Part shown: piece by piece, positions 50,502 through 59,742 of the stretch
Layout of the letters: the number at the start of each line of letters is the position of its first letter
Numbering within the stretch: position 1 is the stretch's first letter
Origin: Candidatus Omnitrophota bacterium
GTDB taxonomy: Bacteria; Omnitrophota; Gorgyraeia; Gygaellales; Profunditerraquicolaceae
Direction of reading: 5' to 3'
Length of the DNA: 62,776 bases
NCBI GenBank assembly: GCA_030691865.1
Contig: JAUYDL010000016.1
Location: 1-62,776 of the forward strand
The notes under the pieces: model-generated
Told to the model about the DNA's origin: nothing
Database searches by the model: none
The model's input: the letters and a program-made list of their open reading frames with translations, nothing else
Translations under genes and position numbers: made by a program

Positions 50502-51454
50502 AGGATTTTGGCAGAGTCGGCGTTTTAATGGGCGGGCCTTCTTCGGAAAGGGAGATTTCTCTGAAAAGCGGCAAGGCTGTTTTTTCTGCGCTTAAGGAGG
50601 CGGGGGTGGAGGCAGTGCCAATTGACATAACTACCGATAATCTCCAAGAAAATATTGCGCTGCTTAAAAGTTACAATTTGGATTGTGCATTTATTGCTTT
50701 GCATGGCCGTTTTGGTGAGGATGGCGTAATCCAGGGCATTTTAGAAAAATTAAATCTCCCCTTTACTGCCTCCGGGGTTGAAGCCAGTCAACTGGCTATG
50801 AATAAGATCGGTTCACTGGAAATATTTTCGCAAGGTGGATTATACGTACCGAAATCCCAATTTATCGAGAAATCAGCTTACGAGAAGAGTTCTGCTTTTA
50901 CCAAAAGCGCAGCTTTTACGAATCAGCTTGGATTTCCTCTGGTGGTCAAACCGGCCAATCATGGATCAAGTATCGGGTTATCACTTGTAGAGCGCATACA
51001 AGAATTACCGGCGGCAATCCAGCTGGCTTTTAAATTTGACGAGCGTATAATTATACAGGAGTATATATCTGGACGGGAGCTTACCGTAGGCATTTTGGAT
51101 GAGGTGGCTTTACCGGTAATTGAAATTATCCCAAATAATAAATTTTTTGATTTTGCAGCTAAATACCAAGCAGGTTTAACGCAGTATATTGTCCCTGCGG
51201 CTCTAGATCAGGGAGTGACTTTAGAAGTTCAGAAGGTAGCTTTACAGGGGCATAAGCTTTTGGGTTGTTATGGCTGTTCGCGGGTAGATATTATTCTAAC
51301 TAAAGATGGCTGCCCGTATATTTTAGAGGTTAATAATATACCCGGGATGACCGCAACCAGCCTTTTGCCTAAAGCTGCCAAAATTGTGGGTATTGATTTT
51401 AGCCAGCTTTGTCTTAAGTTATTGGAATTAGCATATGAGAAAACAAAAGTTTAA
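50492..51454 (+). CDS. ddl: D-alanine-D-alanine ligase
   Basis: ATP-grasp enzyme forming D-Ala-D-Ala. Features: GVLMGGPSSEREISLKSG, FIALHGRFGEDGVIQGILE, FPLVVKPANHGSSIGLSLV, ISGRELTVGIL and ILEVNNIPGMTATSLLPKAA. The length is 320 aa. It overlaps ftsQ by 20 bp. Confidence 0.96.
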   Translation: MGIKDFGRVGVLMGGPSSEREISLKSGKAVFSALKEAGVEAVPIDITTDNLQENIALLKSYNLDCAFIALHGRFGEDGVIQGILEKLNLPFTASGVEASQLAMNKIGSLEIFSQGGLYVPKSQFIEKSAYEKSSAFTKSAAFTNQLGFPLVVKPANHGSSIGLSLVERIQELPAAIQLAFKFDERIIIQEYISGRELTVGILDEVALPVIEIIPNNKFFDFAAKYQAGLTQYIVPAALDQGVTLEVQKVALQGHKLLGCYGCSRVDIILTKDGCPYILEVNNIPGMTATSLLPKAAKIVGIDFSQLCLKLLELAYEKTKV

Positions 51455-52223
51455 TTTACCTATAAAAATTATTAGTTTTTTGGTGATAATTTCACTTGCC
51501 ATCTCTTTTATTATAGGATATATTTGGAAAGTATTAACTACCGCGGATTTTTTTTCCGTTAAGCAGGTCATCGTCAGGAACTCCGATAATCAATTTGAAT
51601 ACTTAAAAGGTAGGAATATATTCAGTTTAAATTTAAGTAATGAGGCTTGGAGGGCTCATTTAAGATGCCCGGATTGCCGTAAGGTCAGGTTTGCCAGGAT
51701 CCTGCCTAATTGCATAGTGGTGGATTTTTTAAAACGCAAGCCGGTTGCCTTGGTTAAATTCTATAAGAATTTTGCCATCGATGAGCAGGGGGTGCTTTTT
51801 TTACCTAATGAGGCGACTGAGGAGTTAGAGTTACCTGTAATTTATGGCTTAGAAACTAAGATATTTGCTCCTAAACCGGGAATAAGCTATAAGCATTCAG
51901 AGCTTGACCTGGCTTTGAGTATTATCCATGAGTTTAAGGCGAATAAAGCCTTTGCAGGGTTCACGTTAAAAAGGATTGATCTGGCTAGCCCGGGGAGCGC
52001 TGGATTCTTCATGCTTTTACCCAGGCAAATTGCCAATTACACTTTGCCTGCTCCTGGCGCAAAGTGGCTGGGTTTTGAAGTACGCACCGGAGCAAATAAC
52101 ATCAGGCAAAAGATGATGATTTTAGGGGGCCTGGTGATTCAGGAACGCAAGGAATGGGCCAAGATTAAGTATATTGATCTTAGGTTTAAGGAACCATTAA
52201 TCAAGTTAAACAATAAGCTTTAA
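51435..52223 (+). CDS. ftsQ: FtsQ-like division protein
   Basis: A 262-aa protein with one N-terminal membrane helix (about residues 10-32), a POTRA-like segment (FFSVKQVIVRNSDNQF, then IFSLNLSNEAWRAHLRC) and the FtsQ-type ending IKYIDLRFKEPLIK. Its place before ftsA supports FtsQ, the linker of the divisome. Two cysteines at CPDC are unusual for the family. Confidence 0.85.
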   Translation: MRKQKFNLPIKIISFLVIISLAISFIIGYIWKVLTTADFFSVKQVIVRNSDNQFEYLKGRNIFSLNLSNEAWRAHLRCPDCRKVRFARILPNCIVVDFLKRKPVALVKFYKNFAIDEQGVLFLPNEATEELELPVIYGLETKIFAPKPGISYKHSELDLALSIIHEFKANKAFAGFTLKRIDLASPGSAGFFMLLPRQIANYTLPAPGAKWLGFEVRTGANNIRQKMMILGGLVIQERKEWAKIKYIDLRFKEPLIKLNNKL

Positions 52224-52234
52224 TTTTAAAGAAT

Positions 52235-52257
52235 CCTTGCGAGCAACGCGAGCAAGG
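52235..52257 (+). repeat. hairpin overlapping the ftsA ribosome binding site
   Basis: CCTTGC (52235-52240) pairs with GCAAGG (52252-52257). The AAGG of the right arm is the only Shine-Dalgarno-like sequence before the ftsA ATG at 52266. If the stem forms, ftsA translation would be reduced. Confidence 0.55.
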
Positions 52258-52265
52258 GTCAAACA

Positions 52266-53522
52266 ATGTTAAATAACAGTTATATCTGCGCTATAGACAT
52301 AGGTTCGAATAAAATATCTGCGGCACTGGCTTTAATAAGAAAAAATAAAATAAGCAATATTTTTTTTGATTGCTTTTCCTCCCGCGGGGTTAAAGAAGGG
52401 GTGATTGTGGATGCCACCGAGCTGGTCATCTGCCTGACTAAAATCCTCAAGAGCCTAAAAAACAAATCCGGATTAAAAATAAAATTTATCCATACTAATT
52501 TTTCAGGCAAGGATATCTCAACTAAACACAGCCATGCGATTATTCCTCTTGCCGAGCGTGGCAATAAGGTGATTACTTCCACGGATATCGCGACAGCCAA
52601 TGAGCAGGCGCGTATTCTTGGCTCCAGCCTAGAGGATGAAATAATCCATGTAATCCCCTCGAGTTATTCCATCGATTCTAAAAGTAACGTGATTAATCCT
52701 ATTGGTTTATACAGCCACAGATTAGAGGTAGACTTATATTTAGTCTGCGCCAGGCTGGCATCTTTGCAGAGTTTAAGCCGGGTGATTAGCCAAGCCGGAT
52801 ATGAGATTAGGAGCCTTTCTTTTTCGGGGTTGGCCACAAGCCGAGCGGTATTCGGCATAGAAGAAAAACGCGGCATAAGCGTATTTTGCGATTGTGGCAG
52901 TGATGTAACGGAACTGCTGATTTTTAAAGATGGCCTTTTGCAGAGTATTCAAATTTTGGCTTTAGGCGGCAATAGCATGACGCAGCAACTCTCAGAGGGT
53001 TTAAAAATTAATTTTGAATTGGCAGAGGACATTAAACGTTCTTACGGGATCATCGGCGATATTAACAATATCCAGGAAGATAAAGAAATTTTGGTTAAGA
53101 AAGATGAATTTTATAAACCTATAAAACAGCGCGATGTAGCGGCCATGGCTACTAATTCCAGCCGCTTAATTTGTACGCAGATTAAGGAAGTGGTGGAGCC
53201 AAAGGTGGCGCTCCATGAAATTGACCACTTTATTATGGTGGGTAAGACTTTATTGACCGACGGATTTATTGAGATGATGGAGAGTGTGATCGGCATGCCG
53301 GTGGCTATCGGACGGATTAATAATCCGCAAATAACCTCCTTAGTCAAAGAGAATAGTGATTTATCTGGACAGAAGTATTTGACTTATCTAACCTGCCTGG
53401 GGATGATTTGCGAGGACCTCGAGAATAAAGCTGTGGGAAATTTAGCTTTAGTTAAGCCTGCCAAAAACCTCTTAATTAAAACTATAAATCGTTTTAAAGA
53501 AGTTTATCAGGAATATTTCTAA
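52266..53522 (+). CDS. ftsA: cell division ATPase FtsA
   Basis: Actin-like protein that tethers FtsZ to the membrane. Features: CAIDIGSNKISAALA, the SHS2 insert with THSFSGKD-like residues (HTNFSGKDIS), CDCGSDVTELLIF and the second phosphate loop MVGKTLLTDGFIEMME. The length of 418 aa is typical. The end, KTINRFKEVYQEYF, is amphipathic and could be the membrane-binding helix. ftsZ does not follow; a GGGGACGGTTCT element does. Confidence 0.93.
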   Translation: MLNNSYICAIDIGSNKISAALALIRKNKISNIFFDCFSSRGVKEGVIVDATELVICLTKILKSLKNKSGLKIKFIHTNFSGKDISTKHSHAIIPLAERGNKVITSTDIATANEQARILGSSLEDEIIHVIPSSYSIDSKSNVINPIGLYSHRLEVDLYLVCARLASLQSLSRVISQAGYEIRSLSFSGLATSRAVFGIEEKRGISVFCDCGSDVTELLIFKDGLLQSIQILALGGNSMTQQLSEGLKINFELAEDIKRSYGIIGDINNIQEDKEILVKKDEFYKPIKQRDVAAMATNSSRLICTQIKEVVEPKVALHEIDHFIMVGKTLLTDGFIEMMESVIGMPVAIGRINNPQITSLVKENSDLSGQKYLTYLTCLGMICEDLENKAVGNLALVKPAKNLLIKTINRFKEVYQEYF

Positions 53523-53530
53523 AAAATAAT

Positions 53531-53585
53531 GGGGACGGTTCTATTTTTCCGTCGTTTTATTTAGTTGAAAAATAGAACCGTCCCC
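53531..53585. repeat. GGGGACGGTTCT palindromic element, copy 4
   Basis: A 55-nt inverted repeat with TTCTATTTTT on the left and AAAAATAGAA on the right. Its loop (CCGTCGTTTT, then TAGTTG) resembles that of copy 3. It starts 8 nt after the ftsA stop codon. Confidence 0.92.
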
Positions 53586-53659
53586 ATTATTCCAATTTTG
53601 GGATTTGTGATAAAATATGTTGTAGAGTTTTGGAGTAGATAAAGACCACGGAGGTTAAT

Positions 53660-54055
53660 ATGGAGCAAAAATTCAGGGGCATAAAAATCATAGGTATTGC
53701 AGATTCAATATTTGGTTGTAGTCTTTCCGTTTTTTTATTGAGTTGTGTTATTTTTGACCTTTTTGGTTCTAAAAAAGGTCCCATGGTTTCTTATATTGCA
53801 GAATTGGCGATTTTGGTTGTAGCTTTGTTAATAGGGATTTTACTAATAAAATTAGGTCGTTTGACCTTAAAATTAAATTCTGAAGCGAGAAAAGGCAATA
53901 TAATACTTTCAGTTTTTGTTATCGTGAGTTTCTTGGGAAGCTTTTTGCAGTATCAAAGCCAAGCAAGTGAATTATTAAAATTGTTCTTTATTATATATTC
54001 TATATGGGTAATATTTTATCTTAACTGTCCCAAAGTAAAAGAACAGTTTAAGTAA
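53660..54055 (+). CDS. small four-helix membrane protein, unknown
   Basis: A 131-aa protein with about four membrane helices (residues 10-33, 43-66, 78-96 and 103-121). I recognise no family. A ribosome binding site, GGAGG, lies 6 nt before the ATG. The gene is AT-rich compared with its neighbours and stands alone between an element and a terminator. It occupies the place where ftsZ would be expected, which may be chance. Confidence 0.7.
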   Translation: MEQKFRGIKIIGIADSIFGCSLSVFLLSCVIFDLFGSKKGPMVSYIAELAILVVALLIGILLIKLGRLTLKLNSEARKGNIILSVFVIVSFLGSFLQYQSQASELLKLFFIIYSIWVIFYLNCPKVKEQFK

Positions 54056-54074
54056 TGCCATAATATTCCACAGG

Positions 54075-54102
54075 GGCTGGATTTAACCGTTCAGCCTTTT
54101 TT
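54075..54102 (+). terminator. intrinsic terminator
   Basis: GGCTG (54075-54079) pairs with CAGCC (54092-54096) and is followed by six T residues. It should end the transcript of the membrane protein gene. Confidence 0.7.
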
Positions 54103-54151
54103 ATTAGCTGGTCTGGACCCGTGTTTTTCCCAACCCGCGTTTTTCTTTTAA

Positions 54152-54179
54152 TTGACCCTCTTAGGTTATTGTGTATAAT
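54152..54179 (+). promoter_or_regulatory. sigma70-type promoter for the PLP protein operon
   Basis: TTGACC (54152-54157) and TATAAT (54174-54179) are 16 nt apart. The ATG at 54195 gives a leader of about 10 nt at most. Confidence 0.8.
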
Positions 54180-54194
54180 ATATTAATCTAAGCT

Positions 54195-54863
54195 ATGATT
54201 AAAGAGAACATTGAAAAAGTCCGTCAGCAAATCTTGGAAATTTGCGAGAAGGTTAAAACTGATCCTAGCAAAATCACGATACTCTGTGTAGCTAAAGGCA
54301 GGAGCGTCCAAGAGATACTAGAAGTAGTCAGCTTAGGGATCAACCATATAGGCGAAAACAGGGTGCAGGAAGCTCTGGAAAAATATAAACAAATTTCTGA
54401 CGTAAAGTGGCATATGGTCGGGCACTTGCAGTCAAATAAAGTAAGAGATGCTTTAAAAATATTTGATTTGATTCATTCTGTTGATAGTGTTAGTTTAGCG
54501 CGCCAAATTAATAAGCAAGCTCATAAAATGAATAAAATTCAGGATATCCTTCTGGAGGTTAAAACTTCTCAGGAGGTAAGGAAGTTTGGATTTAAGCCGG
54601 AACTGTTGGCTGAGGTTTGTGAGGAAATTATAAAATTTGATAATGTAAAAATTAAAGGGTTAATGACCATTGCTCCGCTGGTGGATAATGCCAATGAAAC
54701 CCGGCCATATTTTTCCAAACTTAGGCAGTTGCGTGATCAATTAAATCCTGATTGGTTGCTTTCTATGGGGATGTCCGATGATTTTGAGGTAGCTATAGAA
54801 GAAGGCGCCAATATTATAAGATTAGGCAGGGCCATATTTGAAAGACAATGTTTAATTTTTTAA
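54195..54863 (+). CDS. PLP homeostasis protein (YggS/PLPBP family)
   Basis: A single-domain alanine-racemase-fold protein of 222 aa that binds pyridoxal phosphate. The PLP lysine lies in LCVAKGRS, followed by GINHIGENRVQEALEKY, KWHMVGHLQSNK and LSMGMSDDFEVAIEEGANIIRLGRAIF. Members buffer PLP and affect amino-acid pools. It overlaps proC by 16 bp, a common pairing. Confidence 0.93.
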   Translation: MIKENIEKVRQQILEICEKVKTDPSKITILCVAKGRSVQEILEVVSLGINHIGENRVQEALEKYKQISDVKWHMVGHLQSNKVRDALKIFDLIHSVDSVSLARQINKQAHKMNKIQDILLEVKTSQEVRKFGFKPELLAEVCEEIIKFDNVKIKGLMTIAPLVDNANETRPYFSKLRQLRDQLNPDWLLSMGMSDDFEVAIEEGANIIRLGRAIFERQCLIF

Positions 54864-55690
54864 GAAAAAAAATCGGAATTATTGGATTCGGCAATATGGG
54901 GCAGGCAATTGCCGAGAGGATTAGTTTAAAGTATGCGGTCTCGGTATTTGAAAAAGATACGGCCAAGACCAAAGGTTTAACTGGCATAGCGGTAGCATCC
55001 GATATTTCGCAGTTACTTAAACAAAGCCAGGCAATTATTTTAGCAATTAAACCTCAGGATTTTGAGCCGGTTATGGTGGAAATTAAGGATAACCTGCAAG
55101 ATAAATTAATTATTTCAATTGCCGCCGGGATTACTACTGAATATATTCAAAAGGTTTTAGGGAAGGTGAGGGTGGTTAGGGTAATGCCGAATTTGGCAGT
55201 TAAGGTCGGCCAAAGTACTACTTCTATCTGTAAGGGTGCATTTGCTACCGGCGGGGATATAAAGTTCGTAGCGGGGCTTTTTAAATATTTAGGAACTGTT
55301 TTTATTTTTTCCGAAGAGATGATGGATGCTGCAACGGCTATTGCGGGTAGCGGGCCGGCATATATTTTTTATGATATGGAAATCAACAAAGTAGATCCTT
55401 TAAAAATTCCGGAAGAATTTATGAATAAATATATTAAGAGGTTAAAGGATGCTGCGATTGAGGTGGGGTTTAATCCTAAAATCGCATCATATTTGTCTAT
55501 TGATACAGCAGCTTCCAGTGTTGGTCTTTTGGCGCAAACAGGTAATTCTCCCGCTCAGTTGTGCAAGATGATTACTTCGCCCGGTGGGACAACGGAGGCG
55601 GCGCTTAAGGTTATAATTAATGGAGGTTCCTGGTCTGAAGCAGCGGTCGCTGCTAAAAAACGCGCTCAGGAATTATCAAAAAAGGAGTAG
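54848..55690 (+). CDS. proC: pyrroline-5-carboxylate reductase
   Basis: Last step of proline synthesis. The Rossmann start IGIIGFGNMGQAIAERI, VRVMPNLAVKVGQSTTSI, AIAGSGPAYIFYDME and MITSPGGTTEAALKV are all present. After GSGPAYIFYDME there is an extra charged stretch of about 20 residues (KVDPLKIPEEFMNKYIKR) that most ProC proteins lack. The length of 280 aa is correspondingly a little long. Confidence 0.92.
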   Translation: MFNFLRKKIGIIGFGNMGQAIAERISLKYAVSVFEKDTAKTKGLTGIAVASDISQLLKQSQAIILAIKPQDFEPVMVEIKDNLQDKLIISIAAGITTEYIQKVLGKVRVVRVMPNLAVKVGQSTTSICKGAFATGGDIKFVAGLFKYLGTVFIFSEEMMDAATAIAGSGPAYIFYDMEINKVDPLKIPEEFMNKYIKRLKDAAIEVGFNPKIASYLSIDTAASSVGLLAQTGNSPAQLCKMITSPGGTTEAALKVIINGGSWSEAAVAAKKRAQELSKKE

Positions 55691-55692
55691 GT

Positions 55693-56565
55693 ATGTCACG
55701 AATTGGAGTTATCGGGGGCAGTGGTTTATATAGTCTTGAAGGGTTAACCCATAAAAAGGAGGTAGTATTAGATACTCCTTTTGGGAAACCTTCTGAAAAA
55801 TTATCTATCGGTGAATTGTTCGGAAAAGAAATTGTATTTTTACCGCGCCACGGAATAGGGCACCGTATATCTCCAAGCGAAATAAACTATCGTGCCAATA
55901 TCTTTGCCATGAAGAAGTTAGGAGTCGATAGAATTGTTTCAGTAACTGCATGCGGCAGTTTAAATGAAGAGATGCGCCCGCTCGATTTTGTGGTAGTAGA
56001 TCAGTATGTTGACCGTACCAACCAGGCAAGAAAAATGACATTTTTTGATAAAGGCATTGTTGCGCATATTTCTTTCTCGCATCCTGTTTGCCTGCAGCTC
56101 AGTGGTACTCTTTTTGACGCAGGGTATAGCTCAAGCAAAGATCTGCGTATTAAGATGCATAAGGGCGGCACCTATATTAATATGGAGGGCCCGCAATTTT
56201 CAACTCTGGCTGAATCTAATCTTTATCGCAGTTGGGGAATGGATGTAATCGGAATGACGAATATGCCCGAGGCCAGGCTTTGCCGCGAAGCAGAAATCTG
56301 TTATGCGACTTTGGCCTGCGTTACCGATTATGATTGCTGGCATCCTGATTTTGAAAAGATAACCGTGGATATGGTGATTAACAATTTGCATAAAAATATT
56401 AATAATGCTAAGAAGATTCTACACGGCCTGATAAAAAATCTTCCCGATAAGAGAAATTGCGGTTGTCAGCATGCGCTGAAAAATGCGATTATTACCGATA
56501 GAAAACTGATTCCGGCAAAAGTAAAAAAGGACTTAGATATAATTATTGGAAAGTATGTCAAATAA
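55693..56565 (+). CDS. mtnP: S-methyl-5'-thioadenosine phosphorylase
   Basis: Splits methylthioadenosine in methionine salvage. Features: IGVIGGSGLYSLEGL, PRHGIGHRISPSEINYRANIFA, ITACGSLNEE-like VTACGSLNEEMRP, YINMEGPQFSTLAESNLYRSWG and ACVTDYDCW. The length of 290 aa fits. A purine nucleoside phosphorylase role cannot be fully excluded, but the motifs favour MTA. The start follows GGAG. Confidence 0.9.
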   Translation: MSRIGVIGGSGLYSLEGLTHKKEVVLDTPFGKPSEKLSIGELFGKEIVFLPRHGIGHRISPSEINYRANIFAMKKLGVDRIVSVTACGSLNEEMRPLDFVVVDQYVDRTNQARKMTFFDKGIVAHISFSHPVCLQLSGTLFDAGYSSSKDLRIKMHKGGTYINMEGPQFSTLAESNLYRSWGMDVIGMTNMPEARLCREAEICYATLACVTDYDCWHPDFEKITVDMVINNLHKNINNAKKILHGLIKNLPDKRNCGCQHALKNAIITDRKLIPAKVKKDLDIIIGKYVK

Positions 56566-59353
56566 TTCCGAATATAAACATACCCTGAATTTACCGAAAA
56601 CGGATTTTCCGATGAAGGCAGACCTGCCTAGTCGGGAGCCGCTTTTTCTGCAGAGCTGGATAGCTCAAGGCATTTATAAACTCATCAATGCTAATTCCAG
56701 CGGTAAACCAAAGTATATTTTACATGACGGCCCACCATATGCTAATGGCGATATTCACATTGGCCATGCTTTGAATAAAACCTTAAAAGATATTATCATA
56801 AAATATAAAACCCTGCGCGGCTATTCTTCCGCCTATGTGCCCGGATGGGATTGCCATGGCCTGCCTATTGAGCACCAGCTCTTTAAGGAGTTAAAAACCC
56901 ATAAGTCTAAGATCTCACGGTTAGATTTTCGTAAGCAGGCATTTGTTTATGCCAGTAAATATGTCTCGACGCAGAAGGAGCAGTTTAAGCGGCTGGGCAT
57001 CTTTGCCGATTGGGAGAATCCCTATCTTACTTTAAGCCATGATTATGAAGAAAGTATTCTTAATGCTTTGGCTAAACTTAATGAGCAAGGCTATTTGTAT
57101 CATGGATTAAAACCGGTGAATTGGTGTTTTAAGTGCGAGACGGCCTTGGCAGAAGCAGAGGTAGAGCACCAAGAGCATAGTTCACCATCCATCTATGTAA
57201 GATTTAGAATTAAGCCGACTGAAGGTTTTGGCCTTGAAAGTTTTCTGGTTATTTGGACGACTACCCCTTGGACATTGTTGGCCAACGTCGCGGTGGCAAT
57301 ACATCCGGATTTTACCTATCTTTATATTAATACTGAAAAAGGGAATTTGATTGTTGCCAAAGACTTGCTGTCCAGTTTCTTAACTAATAGCGGTATTGCT
57401 AAGCACGAAGTTATTAAAGAACTAAAGGGAAAGGATCTGGAGGGGGTGCTTTATACGCATCCTTTTATATCCAGAGAGGGCAGGGTAGTGTTAGCTAATT
57501 ATGTTTCCGGCCAGGAAGGTACGGGCTTAGTGCATACCGCCCCGGGCCATGGCAATGAAGACCATTTTACCGGGATTAAGTATAAATTAAATATAATTAT
57601 GCCGGTAGATGCCAGGGGAGTTTTTGATTCTACGGTCGGCCAATTCCAGGGGCTGCATGTTTATGATGCCAATCAGCCTATTCTTGAACAATTAGAAAAA
57701 ACCGGGGATCTGCTTTTTAATTCTAATATTGTGCATTCATATCCGCATTGTTGGCGTTGTAAGACCCCGGTAATTTTTAGGGCAACCAAGCAGTGGTTTT
57801 TGAATATGGAGCATAATGATTTAAGAAATAAATTGCTTTCGATAATTCGCCAAAATGTCAAATGGGTTCCGCCTGCAGGCCAGGAAAGAATTGCCGCCAT
57901 GGTTTCTTTGCGTCCGGATTGGTGCCTTTCGCGCCAGCGATACTGGGGTGTGCCTATTCCGGCTTTAATCTGCAATGATTGTCAGGAAGAATTTTTATCT
58001 ACTCAGGTAATCAGGAATTTTGCCGCCTTAACGGCTAAAAGTGGAACAGATTGCTGGTTTCAGCAACCGACGCAAGATTTCCTCGGGGTCGATATAAGCT
58101 GTCCGCATTGTAAGGGAAAGAATTTTTCCAAGGGGGTAGATATTTTAGATGTCTGGTTTGATTCCGGGGTCAGCAGCCAGGCAGTACTAAAGGTCAGGAG
58201 AGAGTTAGAATTTCCGGCCAGCCTTTATCTTGAAGGCTCAGATCAGCACCGCGGATGGTTTCAATCTTCACTTATCCCCTCGGTGTGTATTGAGGGTAAG
58301 GCGCCTTTTAAAAATGTACTCACGCACGGTTTTGTAGTCGATGGAGCGGGCCGTAAGATGTCCAAATCGAGCGGAAACGTAATTTCTCCTTTTGAAATTA
58401 TTAAGGTTTACGGCGCTGATATTTTAAGAATGTGGGTGGCTTCCAGCGACTATAATGAAGATATCCGGATCTCACCGGTAATTCTAACGCGCCTTTCTGA
58501 GGCCTATCGTAAAATTAGAAATACCGTTCGTTTTATCCTAAGTAATTTATATGATTTTGATCCGAATACTCATAAGACTGATCATCAAGATTTTAGAAAA
58601 ATTGATACCTGGATACTTGGCCGCTTGAATTCATTATCTCTTACGGTGGATAAAGCTTATAATGATTTTGAGTTTTATAAAGCCTATAAGGCAATTTATG
58701 ATTTCTGCAATGAGGAGCTTTCCATGTATTATCTGGATATGGTAAAGGGGCGATTATATACTTCTTTGGCTTCTTCGCCCCAGAGAAGAGCTGCGCAGAC
58801 GGTATTATATGAAGTGCTTAGTTGCCTGGTAAGGATCATTTCTCCGATATTGGTTTTTACCGCGGAAGAGATTTGGCAGAATATGCCTAAAGAGAATAAG
58901 GATGCCGGTTTGGCCAGTGTGCATCTTTTGAGTTGGCCGTCTCTTTATGCGTTAACGGAACAGGAGCAGGCTGTCGAAGAATTGCTCCAACCAGTTATAG
59001 ATTTAATTCCTATAGCCGCCAAGGCATTAGAAGAGATGCGTACGAGTGGGGCAATCGGCAGCTCTTTTGATGCGCAAATAAATATATTGACAAAAACACA
59101 GGATCGTTATACATTCTTACAAAGCTTCAATATTGAGCTGGGTGAGATTTTCAAAGTTTCACAGGTCAAGGTGACTCTGGATAAGGGTAATTCTGTGGAT
59201 CTTTCGGTTAAGGTAGAGAAGGCGCAAGGTACTAAATGCCTGCGTTGTTGGAATTATTCATTAGAGGTTGGAAAGAACCAGGCGCACCCTTTGATTTGTG
59301 ATAATTGTCTGGCGGCAATTGGGGAAAACCAAAGTGAAGAAAAAATTTTCTAA
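56555..59353 (+). CDS. ileS: isoleucyl-tRNA synthetase
   Basis: Class I synthetase with an editing domain. Features: PPYANGDIHIGHALNKTLKD (HIGH motif, residues about 67-76), WTTTPWTLLAN in the editing domain, GWFQSSLI and KMSKSSGNV (Lys601). The C-terminus carries a zinc finger (CLRCWNYS, then CDNC). I chose the ATG at 56555, giving 932 aa; a TTG at 56546 would add three residues. It overlaps the end of mtnP by 11 bp and the dksA-like gene by 20 bp. Confidence 0.97.
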   Translation: MSNNSEYKHTLNLPKTDFPMKADLPSREPLFLQSWIAQGIYKLINANSSGKPKYILHDGPPYANGDIHIGHALNKTLKDIIIKYKTLRGYSSAYVPGWDCHGLPIEHQLFKELKTHKSKISRLDFRKQAFVYASKYVSTQKEQFKRLGIFADWENPYLTLSHDYEESILNALAKLNEQGYLYHGLKPVNWCFKCETALAEAEVEHQEHSSPSIYVRFRIKPTEGFGLESFLVIWTTTPWTLLANVAVAIHPDFTYLYINTEKGNLIVAKDLLSSFLTNSGIAKHEVIKELKGKDLEGVLYTHPFISREGRVVLANYVSGQEGTGLVHTAPGHGNEDHFTGIKYKLNIIMPVDARGVFDSTVGQFQGLHVYDANQPILEQLEKTGDLLFNSNIVHSYPHCWRCKTPVIFRATKQWFLNMEHNDLRNKLLSIIRQNVKWVPPAGQERIAAMVSLRPDWCLSRQRYWGVPIPALICNDCQEEFLSTQVIRNFAALTAKSGTDCWFQQPTQDFLGVDISCPHCKGKNFSKGVDILDVWFDSGVSSQAVLKVRRELEFPASLYLEGSDQHRGWFQSSLIPSVCIEGKAPFKNVLTHGFVVDGAGRKMSKSSGNVISPFEIIKVYGADILRMWVASSDYNEDIRISPVILTRLSEAYRKIRNTVRFILSNLYDFDPNTHKTDHQDFRKIDTWILGRLNSLSLTVDKAYNDFEFYKAYKAIYDFCNEELSMYYLDMVKGRLYTSLASSPQRRAAQTVLYEVLSCLVRIISPILVFTAEEIWQNMPKENKDAGLASVHLLSWPSLYALTEQEQAVEELLQPVIDLIPIAAKALEEMRTSGAIGSSFDAQINILTKTQDRYTFLQSFNIELGEIFKVSQVKVTLDKGNSVDLSVKVEKAQGTKCLRCWNYSLEVGKNQAHPLICDNCLAAIGENQSEEKIF

Positions 59354-59717
59354 AAGCGATTTGAAGGATTTTAAGAAGATTGTGCTGAGGAAGAAAGAAG
59401 AGATACTCAGTGATCTTAAGCATATATCCGATGATACGTTAAGGAAATCACAAAAAGAGGCCTCCGGGGATATCTCCGGTTATACTTATCATATGGCGGA
59501 TGTCGCTACCGATAATTACGACCGCGAGTTCTCTTTGGGATTAGCTTCCAGTGAGAGAAAATCCCTTTATGAGTTGGATGATGCACTCAAGAGGATAGAA
59601 GAAGGGAGTTTCGGTATTTGCGATGATTGCAAGTCTTTTATTACTAAAATTAGATTAAAAGCAGTTCCTTCTGCCCGGTTATGTATCAAATGCCAGCAGA
59701 AAAGAGAGAAAAAATAA
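59334..59717 (+). CDS. TraR/DksA-family zinc-finger protein
   Basis: Transcription factor type that reaches into the RNA polymerase channel. The N-terminal coiled coil (KKIVLRKKEEILSDLKHIS) leads to a zinc finger of the form CDDC...CIKC. The middle AELASSERKSL-like segment (FSLGLASSERKSLYELDDALKRIEEGSFGICDDC) is typical. I chose the GTG at 59334 (127 aa). The gene lies directly before lspA, a linkage seen in other bacteria. Confidence 0.88.
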   Translation: MKKKFSKSDLKDFKKIVLRKKEEILSDLKHISDDTLRKSQKEASGDISGYTYHMADVATDNYDREFSLGLASSERKSLYELDDALKRIEEGSFGICDDCKSFITKIRLKAVPSARLCIKCQQKREKK

Positions 59718-59742
59718 AAGCTTAAGGTGCTCAATTTATTAG

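Noticed and set aside
54118..54148. Short direct repeat of ACCCG(T/C)GTTTTTC before the PLP protein promoter
   Set aside because: Only two short copies; probably low-complexity sequence without a clear role.
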